29,287 bases of DNA from JBOHWJ01 sp050736615. GTDB lineage: Bacteria; Desulfobacterota; Binatia; Binatales; Binataceae. The stretch is from contig JBOHWL010000062.1 of assembly GCA_050736615.1 (NCBI GenBank), positions 1 to 29,287 on the forward strand, written 5' to 3'. The notes beneath the pieces are model-generated. The model was not told where the DNA came from and did no database searches. It worked only from the letters and a program-made list of their open reading frames with translations. Position 1 is the stretch's first letter, and every line of letters starts with the position of its first letter. Made by a program: the position numbers and the translations under genes. Positions 1 to 7,975 of this stretch are shown piece after piece.

Positions 1-10
1 CTCCGGCAGC

Positions 11-79
11 CTCCGCTCGAAATGACAACCCGAGGCTTGCGCAGAGGTTCCCTATGGGGGGCTCCGTTCAGAATGACAA
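11..79. repeat. Imperfect direct repeat at the RND relic junction
   Basis: Two 18-nt segments, at 11-28 and 62-79, match at about 15 of 18 positions and share the 3' core aatgacaa preceded by ctccg. They are spaced 51 nt apart. They lie directly in front of the point where RND-pump coding sequence begins abruptly, after the in-frame stop at 91-93. Short dispersed intergenic repeats of this kind often sit at rearrangement junctions, but only these two copies are visible here. Confidence 0.5.
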
Positions 80-93
80 AATTCACACGCTGA

Positions 94-453
94 CTGATCG
101 TCGAGTTCGCCGAGGCCGAACTCGACAAAGACGAGCCGATCGTCGATGCGGGGCTCAACGGCGCGCGTCCGCGGCTGCGGCCGATCCTGATGGCTTCATT
201 CGCCTTCATCTTCGGCCTGTTCCCGCTCTGGTACGCGCGGGGGGCCGGCGGCGTCTCACGTCAGCTCATCGGCACCGTCACCATCGTCGGCATGGTCTTT
301 TCCGGCGGCATCGCGATTTTCCTGGTACCGCCGCTCGTTGCACTGGTCGAACGGATGTCTCATCGCGTCAAGGGCAAGCCGCTTGAGCTGGCGATGACGC
401 AACGGCGGCCACCAGTGGCAGCGCACGAACGCGCGGCGCGTGGCAGGAGCTAA
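94..453 (+). pseudogene. C-terminal fragment of an RND efflux transporter
   Basis: The reading frame from the codon after the stop at 91-93 to the TAA at 451-453 reads like the last two membrane segments of an AcrB/MexB/CzcA-type RND pump. It opens with LIVEFAEAELDKDEP, followed by RPRLRPILMASFAFIFGLFP, which is the conserved stretch before TM11. Then come a GAGGVSRQ loop and a final hydrophobic segment ending FLVPPLVALVER. A complete pump is about 1,000 residues, and only about 120 codons remain. There is no start codon or ribosome-binding site at the 5' end, where the sequence changes abruptly to a repeat. A short ATG-initiated frame at 190 lies inside this fragment and is not a gene. The identity is well supported by the motif order; the pseudogene status follows from the missing roughly 90 percent. 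Confidence 0.8.
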
Positions 454-563
454 GCGCGGGAGCAAGTCTTGTTTCCCAGACACGCTGGTCACAGGATTAA
501 GTAACGTCCGTTGGCACTTTACGAACTTGAGAATGCCGGGGGCAACCCTGATCGCGCGAAACA

Positions 564-1877
564 ATGCCTGAACTTCCCCATATCGTGATCGTTGGCGCCG
601 GCTTCGGCGGCTTGGCCGCCGCGAAAAAATTGAAGGGTGCGCCGGTGCGGCTTACGCTGATCGATCGCACGAACCACCATCTGTTTCAGCCACTCTTGTA
701 TCAAGTGGCGACCGCGGTTTTGACGCCTGGCCATATCGGCGCACCGATTCGCCGAATTCTGCGCAAGCAGAAGAACGCGGCGGTGCTCATGGGCGAAGTC
801 ATCGGCATCGACAAGGAGAGCCGCCGCATTCACGCTGATATCGCAGAGCGCTCCGGAGTGAGTGTTGACTACGACTATTTGGTGCTCGCAACCGGCGCCC
901 GCCATAGCTATTTCGGCCATGAGCAGTATGAGCTCTATGCGCCGGGCCTGAAGAACCTGAGCGATGCGGTCGCCATTCGAAACAATATTCTACGGGCGTT
1001 GGAATTTGCCGAAGCGGAAGAGGATCCAGTGAAACGCGAGGACTGGCTGACGTTCGTACTCGTCGGCGCGGGTCCGACCGGAGTCGAAATGGCTGGTGCC
1101 ATAGCGTCGATACGCAGAGTGATCGGCTCAATATTCCGGCATCTCGAGGCGTCGTCGGTTCGCGTAGTGTTGATCGATGACGCCGCGCGAGTTCTTTCCG
1201 GTTTTGCGGAGCGCCTTTCGCTGCGTGCCCGTCAACGCCTGGTCAAGCTCGGGGTCGAGCTTCGGCTCGGCGTACGAGTCGAGCAGGTCGATGGTGAGGG
1301 CGTGATCGCCGGCGGCCAGCGCGTTCGGAGCCGGACCGTAATCTGGACCGCGGGTGTGGCGCCGTCGCCGGCTGGCAAATGGCTCGATGCCGAGACTGAT
1401 CGCGCGGGCCGGGTTCGGGTGGAGAAGGATTGCAGCTTGCGTGGGCACCCGGAAGTCTTCGTCATTGGAGACGTGGCGACCTTCTTGCACGACGGCAAGC
1501 CGCTGCCCGGCCTCGCTCAAGTCGCGATCCAACAGGGACGCTATGCCGCGAAGGTCATCCGGAGCCGCATTGCCGGCACGAGGCCACCCGCATCGTTCCG
1601 TTATTTCGATAAGGGCAGCATGGCCGTAATTGGCAAGAATTTTGCCGTGCTGGAGAGTGGGCGATTGCAGTTCAGCGGATTTGTCGCCTGGTTGGCGTGG
1701 AGCGCGGTTCATCTCGTTTCGCTCGCCCAGCCGGGTCAGCGTTTGATGGTCCTGGTGCAATGGACCTGGACGTATTTGACCGGTCAACCGGGCTCGGGAC
1801 TCATCGTGGAACATTACCCCAATTCGCAGCCATCGCCGCATAGCCGTCCGGGGACTGGCCGGACCGGCGACCTTTGA
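564..1877 (+). CDS. ndh: Type II NADH:quinone oxidoreductase (NDH-2)
   Basis: This single-subunit, non-proton-pumping flavoprotein oxidises NADH and passes electrons to membrane quinone on the cytoplasmic face of the inner membrane. The 437-residue protein opens with a Rossmann FAD-binding motif (GAGFGG, residues 11-16). The family signature around HHLFQPLLYQVAT follows (39-50). ATGARHSYFGH lies near 109-119, and a second dinucleotide-binding motif, GAGPTG, at about 168-173 binds NADH. VFVIGDVA near residue 300 is the FAD-ribityl aspartate motif, and AQVAIQQGRYAA follows. The C-terminus has a hydrophobic/aromatic stretch (FVAWLAWSAVHLVSL) typical of the membrane-anchoring helices. Length is normal for the family. 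No clear Shine-Dalgarno precedes the ATG, but the FAD motif begins eight residues in, so an upstream start is unlikely. It stands alone, codirectional with the catalase. Confidence 0.93.
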   Translation: MPELPHIVIVGAGFGGLAAAKKLKGAPVRLTLIDRTNHHLFQPLLYQVATAVLTPGHIGAPIRRILRKQKNAAVLMGEVIGIDKESRRIHADIAERSGVSVDYDYLVLATGARHSYFGHEQYELYAPGLKNLSDAVAIRNNILRALEFAEAEEDPVKREDWLTFVLVGAGPTGVEMAGAIASIRRVIGSIFRHLEASSVRVVLIDDAARVLSGFAERLSLRARQRLVKLGVELRLGVRVEQVDGEGVIAGGQRVRSRTVIWTAGVAPSPAGKWLDAETDRAGRVRVEKDCSLRGHPEVFVIGDVATFLHDGKPLPGLAQVAIQQGRYAAKVIRSRIAGTRPPASFRYFDKGSMAVIGKNFAVLESGRLQFSGFVAWLAWSAVHLVSLAQPGQRLMVLVQWTWTYLTGQPGSGLIVEHYPNSQPSPHSRPGTGRTGDL

Positions 1878-2023
1878 CCTGGCCCCGAATACTCCCGCGA
1901 TTATAACGAGTAGTGTGATGGGCGGTTTGAGTAAACTCTTTCACCAAGGTTTCAGCCAGCCTCAAGCGGCGCGTCAAACCGTCCTTAACGGCCACAGCCA
2001 GCTTGAAATGAAAGGAGATGACC

Positions 2024-3535
2024 ATGGCGGATAACAACCCCAAAGTAACGACCACTGACGCGGGCATCCCGGCCGCCAGCGATGAACATTCGCTTACCGC
2101 CGGCCCCAATGGTCCGATCCTGCTGCAGGACCATTACCTGATCCAGAAGATGGCCCAATTCAACCGCGAACGGGTCCCCGAACGCGTGGTTCACGCCAAA
2201 GGCGGCGGCGCTTTTGGCTTCTTCGAGGTCACCGAGGATGTAACGCCTTGGTGCAAAGCAAATTTCCTAAGCAAGAAAGGCCTGCGCACGCCGATGCTGG
2301 CGCGATTTTCCACGGTCGCCCAGGAAGCGGGATCCGCTGACACCGTCCGCGACCCTCGCGGTTTCGCGCTCAAGTTCTATACGCAGGAAGGCAACTACGA
2401 TCTGGTCGGCAACAACACGCCGATTTTCTTCATGCGCGATCCGCAGAAATTCCAGGACTTCATCCATTCGCAAAAGCGCCGCGCCGACAACCATCTGCGC
2501 GATAACAACATGCAGTGGGACTTCTGGACCTTATCGCCTGAATCCGCGCACCAGGTGACATTCCTGATGACCGGCCGCGGGATTCCGCGAACCTGGCGGC
2601 ACATGAACGGCTACGGCAGCCATACTTTTCTGTGGGAGAACGCAGGCGGCGGAAAGTTCTGGGTCAAATACCACTTCAAAACCGTTCAGGGTATCGAGAA
2701 TTTCACCGATTCCGACGCTAAGGTCATGGCGGCGGAGGATAAGGACTACCATCTGCGCGATCTGTTCAACGCGATCGCCGACGGCGCCGCGCCGGAATGG
2801 CGATTGGAGATGCAGATCATGCCGTTCCAGGATGCGGCGGACTATCGCTTCAATCCCTTCGACCTGACTAAAGTCTGGCCGCACAAGGACTATCCGCCGA
2901 TCACGATCGGCCGCATGGTATTGAATCGTAATCCGGAGAATTATTTCGCCGAGATCGAACAAGCTTCCTTCGAGCCAGCCAACATGGTGCGAGGCATCGG
3001 GCCGAGTCCGGACAAGATGCTGCTGGGACGCCTCTTTAGCTATCCCGACACCCACCGCCACCGCATCGGCACCAACTATCTCGAGTTGCCGGTCAACCGA
3101 CCGCTGTCTCCTGTGCATAGCTACAATCGCGACGGTGCGATGCGCCACAACAACCCGCGCGATCCGGTCTATGCACCCAACTCCTTTGGCGGGCCCAAGG
3201 CCGATCCGGCCTACGAACTCCCGAGTTGGCAAGTGGAAGCGGGCGAGATTGCGCGCACCGCATACGTCAAACACGCCCAGGACGACGACTTCGGGCAGCC
3301 CGGCACGCTGTATCGCGAGGTGTTGTCCGGCACTGACCGCGACCACCTCGTGACGAATATCGTCGGGCACCTGAAGGACGGTGTGAAACCCGACATGCGG
3401 CAGCGCGCGATCCAATACTGGGCGCAGGTAGATGCGAATCTCGGCGCACGAATCGGCGCCGCAATTGACGGCAGTCTCGGCGCGCTCAAAAGCGATGGCC
3501 CCGCGGTCAAGGGCAGCAACGCCCGCGTAAAGTAA
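2024..3535 (+). CDS. katA: Heme catalase, small-subunit clade
   Basis: This enzyme dismutates hydrogen peroxide to water and oxygen. The 503-residue length matches small-subunit monofunctional catalases. The catalytic histidine is His57 in RVPERVVHAKGGGAFG. The active-site asparagine lies in GNNTPIFFMRDPQKF, and RLFSYPDTHRHRIGTNY carries the proximal heme-ligand tyrosine and the arginine that supports it. The usual conserved C-terminal region is present (QRAIQYWAQVDANLG). Two in-frame ATGs occur, at 2018 and 2024. The AAAGGAG at 2011-2017 touches the first but sits six bases before the second, so 2024 is preferred. No signal peptide is seen, so it should be cytoplasmic. The 140-nt upstream gap has no recognisable OxyR or PerR box, only an imperfectly spaced inverted octamer (1923-1930 and 1974-1981). 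Confidence 0.96.
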   Translation: MADNNPKVTTTDAGIPAASDEHSLTAGPNGPILLQDHYLIQKMAQFNRERVPERVVHAKGGGAFGFFEVTEDVTPWCKANFLSKKGLRTPMLARFSTVAQEAGSADTVRDPRGFALKFYTQEGNYDLVGNNTPIFFMRDPQKFQDFIHSQKRRADNHLRDNNMQWDFWTLSPESAHQVTFLMTGRGIPRTWRHMNGYGSHTFLWENAGGGKFWVKYHFKTVQGIENFTDSDAKVMAAEDKDYHLRDLFNAIADGAAPEWRLEMQIMPFQDAADYRFNPFDLTKVWPHKDYPPITIGRMVLNRNPENYFAEIEQASFEPANMVRGIGPSPDKMLLGRLFSYPDTHRHRIGTNYLELPVNRPLSPVHSYNRDGAMRHNNPRDPVYAPNSFGGPKADPAYELPSWQVEAGEIARTAYVKHAQDDDFGQPGTLYREVLSGTDRDHLVTNIVGHLKDGVKPDMRQRAIQYWAQVDANLGARIGAAIDGSLGALKSDGPAVKGSNARVK

Positions 3536-3552
3536 CCGCGGCGAAGATATTC

Positions 3553-3577
3553 CCCCGGCCGATCATGTCGGCCGGGG
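3553..3577 (+). terminator. GC-rich hairpin after katA
   Basis: A perfect 10-bp inverted repeat (3553-3562 with 3568-3577) surrounds a 5-nt loop, 17 nt after the catalase stop. No T-run follows, so it is either a weak or factor-dependent terminator or an mRNA-stabilising stem. Confidence 0.5.
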
Positions 3578-3716
3578 AAGGACGCCGAAACCCGACCGCA
3601 CATTTCAAACGATCGGCAAAGAGTATCGTTCTAAAGACCGTCGAACGGGAACTCTATATGGCAATGCAAAGTGGAGCAGGGCAGGGGCGCCACCTGATGA
3701 TGTCGCTTGACCGTCT

Positions 3717-4820
3717 CTAACGATTACGGTGATCGCGGGCGAGGCCCGGCTCCTTTGGATGAGGATAAGGATGAGGCGTGGGGATCATCTCACGGCGAAA
3801 CAAGCGGGCACGTTCAAGCGCGTCACGATAGATTGCCGCGAGTTTGTCTTCCGTGTCGTAGTCGAAAGCATCCTGCAGACGTTGCTCCAACTCGCCACCA
3901 CGTTCGGGCTGATGTTTAACGTACCATCGGGCGGTTTGTCGAAGCGCCTCTTGCGGCGGGGTCGGGTCGCGATAGCCCAACTGCAGTTTGATCTTGTGCA
4001 AATCCATCAGCTTATGGTGCGAAGTTATCTCCAGGCTGAGGCCGCGCGCCGGGAAGGCCACCGCCGCCGGCAGACTGATAATCTCGAACTTGTGATTCAT
4101 GTCGCTGGCGATAATCTCGACAATCTGGCGGATGGAGAATTGCCGGTCATCCCCGCAATTGTAGATTTGGCCGGCCGCAGTGTCGGGCTTGTCGACCGCC
4201 AGCAGAACGGCATGTGCGAGATTGGCGGCGTAGCCGTGGGTCATCAGGCCAAGTCCGCCTTCGGACAAAATGATGAAAGGGCGCTTGTCGAGCACGCGGC
4301 GGACGACACACCATTCACGGGGTAAGAGCTGGTAAGGCCCATAGACGTAAGGGTAGCGATAGACCACGGCGCTCCGATGAGCCGAGAGTACCGCCTCTTC
4401 GGTGTTCGCAATCAGATATGAGAAGCGATGTTCCTGCTCGGTCTGGACCGTGGGCGCCGTTTCCGGAACGGGAATCGGCAAACCTGGCGGAAAGTTGATC
4501 GAAGGATTGAAGTAACCGCGATAGGCTGGCACGCCGCCGACGGCGATGAACTGGCCAGTCTTGCCGGCCAGAGCTTCGGCCACTATACGAATACGTCCGT
4601 AGGTCGCAATCACGACGTCGAAAATGCGGCCCGCAAGTGCGGCATCGAGTGTTTCCCGAAAGTGCGGATCGGTATGAATGTGCTCGATATCGGGTGGAAT
4701 CTCGGGAATTTCGTGAGTCCCACGATGGAGAATCGCAACGGTGAAGCCGCGCTCGCGCAACCCATTCACCAGGAAAGGGCCGCTGGGACCCGTGCCTCCC
4801 ACGATCAAGGCATTTCTCAT
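3717..4820 (-). CDS. NAD(P)-binding epimerase/dehydratase-family protein, atypical active site
   Basis: The 367-residue protein has an extended-SDR (NAD-dependent epimerase/dehydratase) architecture. The cofactor motif GGTGPSG stands at residues 8-14, followed by an acidic/basic turn (ILHRGTHE). YRYPYVYGPYQ corresponds to the conserved R-P-x-x-x-YGP segment, and there is a C-terminal substrate domain. At the usual catalytic YxxxK the sequence reads YLIANTEEAVL, so the lysine appears to be replaced by asparagine. That argues for a non-redox or altered role. The substrate cannot be told. The start at 4820 is chosen because GGGAGG lies a few bases upstream on this strand and the Rossmann motif begins at residue 8; an upstream in-frame codon at 4853 lacks that support. 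It is monocistronic, with no partner gene. Confidence 0.8.
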   Translation of the reverse strand: MRNALIVGGTGPSGPFLVNGLRERGFTVAILHRGTHEIPEIPPDIEHIHTDPHFRETLDAALAGRIFDVVIATYGRIRIVAEALAGKTGQFIAVGGVPAYRGYFNPSINFPPGLPIPVPETAPTVQTEQEHRFSYLIANTEEAVLSAHRSAVVYRYPYVYGPYQLLPREWCVVRRVLDKRPFIILSEGGLGLMTHGYAANLAHAVLLAVDKPDTAAGQIYNCGDDRQFSIRQIVEIIASDMNHKFEIISLPAAVAFPARGLSLEITSHHKLMDLHKIKLQLGYRDPTPPQEALRQTARWYVKHQPERGGELEQRLQDAFDYDTEDKLAAIYRDALERARLFRREMIPTPHPYPHPKEPGLARDHRNR

Positions 4821-5495
4821 TCCGTCACCTCCCGGGCTTTGGCCATTAGGCAATAAGGGTGCTCAGAATAGCCGAGCGCCGGCTCTGGATTGAAGCCGTC
4901 ACAAATTAGGCGGTCAATCGGACGCAACCGATGCCGCCCCTGCGGCCGGGGCTGCCGGTCAGCATGACCCATGACTATGTGCGTCCGTGCCCTGTTCTCG
5001 ACCCTCAAGCGCCGTTTCCCAAGGCAGGGCGGACCGCACCATACCTTTAGCGCAAAGAGGAGCGATCCCGGTCCCGCTTTCACCACACTAGCGTTCTAGT
5101 TTATTTGTTTGACGCTTCGGCGCCGCGTAAGAAAGTTCGCCTTGAAGAGAAAATAGACCAGGCCGAGGTGATGGCGGAGCCGAGGCTTAACCAACATCGC
5201 TTCAGCCGACGCCGCTTCTCCGCCGGTGTTTGCTCTGTACGCCAACGGCCGGAAGCGCAAATATTGTGACAATCATAACCGGTGCGAGCACTAACGGCGG
5301 GATATTCGCGTTTGTCGAACGGAGCAAAATCCATCGAGTACCTCCGGATTAGCTCATTTAGGCATTTGCGGGCCCAATGGAGACCTTGACGCCAGCCGGT
5401 CGAAGCGACAGGGTCGGATCATCGTATAAATCCGGCAATTGAAGCAAAGAGAGCATATTGTCTGGCGGAAAACCCCACCCAAGGAGTAAGGCAAA
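4821..5495. other. Gap of about 0.67 kb with one gene relic
   Basis: Apart from the relic at 5096-5334, no credible coding sequence was found. A minus-strand open frame at 4817-5086 overlaps the start of the epimerase gene by ATGA, but its composition (rich in Arg, His and Cys) looks non-coding. The part from 5335 to 5480 should contain the promoter for the GYD-domain gene, though no clear -35/-10 pair stands out. Confidence 0.5.
5096..5334 (-). pseudogene. Relic of a gene start, possibly a SAM-dependent methyltransferase N-terminus
   Basis: An ATG at 5332-5334 is preceded on this strand by a strong GGAGGT Shine-Dalgarno five bases away, unusual for a random frame. The first 20 residues (MDFAPFDKREYPAVSARTGY) resemble the opening of class I SAM methyltransferases that start F-D-x-R-x-Y-P-x-x-x-x-x-x-GY. 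The frame then loses protein character. A neighbouring frame continues plausibly with HHLGLVYFLFKANFL and stops at 5096-5098. This suggests an intact start followed by a deletion and frameshift. The methyltransferase assignment rests on a short stretch and is tentative; the presence of a genuine start signal is better supported. Confidence 0.35.
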
Positions 5496-5813
5496 ATGGC
5501 CACATATGTTTTGTTGAGCAGCCTGACGCCCGAGGGAAGAAGGACGTTGCACAGCGACCCCGACCGCATGGACGAAGTGAACCAGGAGATCACCGATTTC
5601 GGCTGCGAGGTGCTCGCACAATATGCGGTGCTTGGCTCTTATGATTTTGTCACCGTGATCCGCGCCGCGGACAACGAAACGGTAGCTCATTTATCGGTCG
5701 ATCTCGGCTCACGGGGAACGGTGAACATTACGACCCTTCCCGCGATTGAAATATCGCAGTTACGCTCGAAACTGAAGGGACCCAAGCAGATGGGTCGCCC
5801 CGCGCGAACCTGA
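5496..5813 (+). CDS. GYD-domain protein
   Basis: This small 105-residue cytoplasmic protein of the GYD-domain family (alpha/beta ferredoxin-like fold, biochemical role not established) begins MATYVLLSSLTPEGRRTL. It carries the defining segment as VLGSYDFVTVIRA near residues 48-60, with GSYD in place of G-x-YD. It ends in the common REGTVNITTLPA-like stretch, here SRGTVNITTLPAIE. AAGGAG at 5481-5486 sits nine bases before the ATG. Length is normal. It stands alone between two relic-bearing gaps, so context gives no functional clue. A short GC hairpin follows the stop. Confidence 0.85.
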   Translation: MATYVLLSSLTPEGRRTLHSDPDRMDEVNQEITDFGCEVLAQYAVLGSYDFVTVIRAADNETVAHLSVDLGSRGTVNITTLPAIEISQLRSKLKGPKQMGRPART

Positions 5814-5820
5814 TTTTCAG

Positions 5821-5835
5821 CCAGCCCGCGGCTGG
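5821..5835 (+). terminator. Short hairpin after the GYD gene
   Basis: A perfect 6-bp GC stem (5821-5826 with 5830-5835) with a 3-nt loop lies seven bases after the stop. There is no proper T-run downstream, so termination is only possible. Confidence 0.3.
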
Positions 5836-6447
5836 AGACTTTGCCGGAACGCGCGTGCCGCCGGTTTACGGCGACGAACGCTATATCCGCGCCGACAGCC
5901 CTAGGTGAGCTAGCGCAATAGCACCTCGTCAGGTATACGGAGACTCAATCCGCCATAACTCTTCAGTTTCACCTGACGGCAGGAGAGCTTTATTGCCGGC
6001 CAGCTAACGCACGTGGAAGTCCGCTTCCGAACCGATCGGCCACGAGACGCGGGTCGCCGTAGAACATCGCGGGTCGGATACGATTCCGCTTGAGCATGTC
6101 GCACGGCACGGATTTCCCGATAACGTTTTCCCGCGGCGCCATGCCGAATGGTGGCCGCTCCTGTTGTCGTACAGGATGCGCCTCGTTTGACTTACGAGCC
6201 GTACCAATATGTCGGTGTCCGCCCGATCGCGCCCTCGGGTAACGACGCGCTGTTTCTTTTGGGGGTTCGCCAGAGGTCGATCAAGCGATATTTTTCACGA
6301 GAGATTCGCGACGAATATGCCGAGGTGATAGCGCGGGGACGGCTCGGCTCGGTGGAGGTGCGCCGATCATGGTGATGAGGCAGCTCCGCAGTGCCACCAT
6401 CCAGGTGGTTTCGCCAGTTCAATTCAGCAGCGGAGGAGGAATCAAAC
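5836..6447. other. Gap of about 0.6 kb with coding scraps
   Basis: No intact gene was found. A minus-strand frame at 5990-6097 reads AMFYGDPRLVADRFG, protein-like but unrecognised. A plus-strand frame at 6148-6375 contains SREIRDEYAEVIAR (about 6292-6336), which resembles the S-x-E-I-x-x-EY-x-x-V-L-x-R helix of PIN-domain toxins. The rest of that frame lacks the acidic PIN residues, so it is at best a relic. The segment just before 6448 carries the ribosome-binding site of the next gene. Confidence 0.4.
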
Positions 6448-6858
6448 ATGGCAACGACTGTAACGGGTGGATGCCTATGCGGCGCGGTGCGCTACGAGTG
6501 CTCGGCTGATCCGGTCTTTGCCGCGAACTGCCACTGCCGCGATTGTCAACGCAGCTCCGGCGCGCCCTTTACCGCGAATATCGGTGTGCCGAGCGCTGCC
6601 CTGAAAGTGACCGGCCAGCTCAAGTATTACGACGTTAAGGGCGATAGCGGCGGCACCATAAGCCGCGGTTTCTGTGCAAACTGCGGGGCACGGGTAATAT
6701 CCCGCCCCGTCCGGAATCCGGACATGGTGGTCGTCTCCGCCACCAGTCTTGATGATCCGAGCAGCTACAAGCCGGCGATGGACATCTTTACGTCGAGCGC
6801 GCAGCCGTGGGACGTTCTCAGCCCGGGCACTGCGAAGTTTCCGAAGATGCCGCAGTGA
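6448..6858 (+). CDS. GFA-family zinc protein
   Basis: This 136-residue member of the GFA (glutathione-dependent formaldehyde-activating enzyme-like)/CENP-V family is cytoplasmic. The family's cysteines are all present: C9 and C11 in GGCLCGAVRYEC; C28, C30 and C33 in NCHCRDCQRSSGAPF; C76 and C79 in GFCANCGARV. These are the ligands of the two zinc sites. Most bacterial members have no proven substrate, so formaldehyde activity should not be assumed. The start at 6448 is set by GGAGGAGGA at 6432-6440; an earlier in-frame ATG at 6391 lacks a ribosome site and would add a non-family extension. No operon partner is seen: the next gene is convergent. Confidence 0.92.
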   Translation: MATTVTGGCLCGAVRYECSADPVFAANCHCRDCQRSSGAPFTANIGVPSAALKVTGQLKYYDVKGDSGGTISRGFCANCGARVISRPVRNPDMVVVSATSLDDPSSYKPAMDIFTSSAQPWDVLSPGTAKFPKMPQ

Positions 6859-7087
6859 TACTCGGGGCATGCCACAGAGAGGTCGCGAGGAGTTCGAACG
6901 GCTTCAGCTTCGCGTTCACGCGTTTCTCGCGGGCGTTCCGCTGCACGACGCATGTACCGTCGATGTGCCACGCACGTGCGGCGGAATCGTGCTTTGACGC
7001 GCGGGAAGCCTTTTCGTGCGGCCCGGCGCTGACCGAAGTTGCGATTGTCGACGATGGCCATTCATACGACGGCCCGCGAGACCTCTT

Positions 7088-7975
7088 CTATTCGCGCTTC
7101 CGCTCCGTCCACTCGCTCTGCTGCTTCCTCAGCTTGTCGATGGTGTCTTCGCGATAACCGAACCCAGGCCTTTCGAGGTCGGGCCGCACAATCTGGACTG
7201 GGTCCAGCAGATCGCCGACATATCCGAGCGCGTAGGCTCCGCGCTGATAGCCCATCAGACGCAGCAGTTCGACCGGCAAGGTCTTCGCGATCTCCAATGG
7301 CACCGCTAAGTATTGATTCTCCTCCTGCCGCAACCAGGAGAGATTGTAGGTTATGTTGATCCCGGTGCGGGTTTTGTTGGAATGATTCGCGCCGCCGCCG
7401 TGGTATACGCTTCCGCTGTAAAACAGTACGGATCCTTTGCTCATCTCTGCGGGAGCCGTCTCTGCTTCGGTGAAGCGCAACTTGTCTTCGAATCGATTGC
7501 TGCCGGGAATGACGCGCGTTGCGCCATTGCGTTCAGTAAAATCAGTCATCGCCCAGAGGGTGTTGCACTGGACCTCATAGCCTTTAGGAAAGCTGAAGAA
7601 ATCAAACGCCCACTGGTCCCGATGAATCCGCTGCGCCGGTTCGTCGGGACCGATCGAGATAACCTGCGTCAGATGAAGCTGATAACTGGTAGCGTGGCCG
7701 AGGAATTTACCGCTGGTAGCGAGCGCGAGCGGGTGCATAACCAACTCGCGGCATTTCGGCGAACGTGCAATCAGCGCTCCGGTTCGGCGCGTATTCCGTC
7801 CGGCAAAGGTGTCCGGGCCCGGCTTTGTCTTTTCGATCCATGGCCGCAACTCCGCCATGATTTCATCGATCTGCGTAGAACCCAGGACAGCATCGACAAT
7901 CACCGCGCCATCGCTGGTAAGTGCCTGTGATACTTGTTCTCCGCCGGCTGAATCCGGCAAATGTTTAAGTTTCAT
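7088..7975 (-). CDS. Phytanoyl-CoA dioxygenase (PhyH)-family Fe(II)/2-oxoglutarate oxygenase
   Basis: The 295-residue enzyme has the double-stranded beta-helix pattern of PhyH-type oxygenases, which use Fe(II), O2 and 2-oxoglutarate to hydroxylate small molecules. The iron facial triad is visible: His118 and Asp120 in RIHRDQWAFDF and His192 in SVYHGGGANHS. The 2-oxoglutarate-binding arginine lies ten or so residues later in NKTRTGINITY. The segment NLSWLRQEENQYL is typical of a bacterial subgroup of uncharacterised PhyH proteins. The substrate is unknown. The ATG at 7975 is preferred over a TTG at 7996: it has a weak GAGGG ahead of it and starts close to the first conserved region. No partner gene is adjacent. 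Confidence 0.88.
   Translation of the reverse strand: MKLKHLPDSAGGEQVSQALTSDGAVIVDAVLGSTQIDEIMAELRPWIEKTKPGPDTFAGRNTRRTGALIARSPKCRELVMHPLALATSGKFLGHATSYQLHLTQVISIGPDEPAQRIHRDQWAFDFFSFPKGYEVQCNTLWAMTDFTERNGATRVIPGSNRFEDKLRFTEAETAPAEMSKGSVLFYSGSVYHGGGANHSNKTRTGINITYNLSWLRQEENQYLAVPLEIAKTLPVELLRLMGYQRGAYALGYVGDLLDPVQIVRPDLERPGFGYREDTIDKLRKQQSEWTERKRE

Noticed and set aside
1923..1981. Inverted octamer upstream of katA as a peroxide-regulator operator
   Set aside because: The arms are about 43 bases apart and do not match OxyR or PerR box spacing.
2531..3415. 294-codon minus-strand frame opposite the catalase
   Set aside because: It is the shadow of katA in a GC-rich gene; the plus strand carries every catalase motif.
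4817..5086. Minus-strand open frame ending in ATGA overlap with the epimerase start
   Set aside because: The overlap looks like translational coupling, but the frame is rich in Arg, His and Cys, lacks recognisable motifs and has no ribosome-binding site.
6148..6375. PIN-domain toxin gene
   Set aside because: Only one helix (SREIRDEYAEVIAR) resembles PIN proteins; the N-terminal DTN motif and later acidic residues are absent, and there is no antitoxin.
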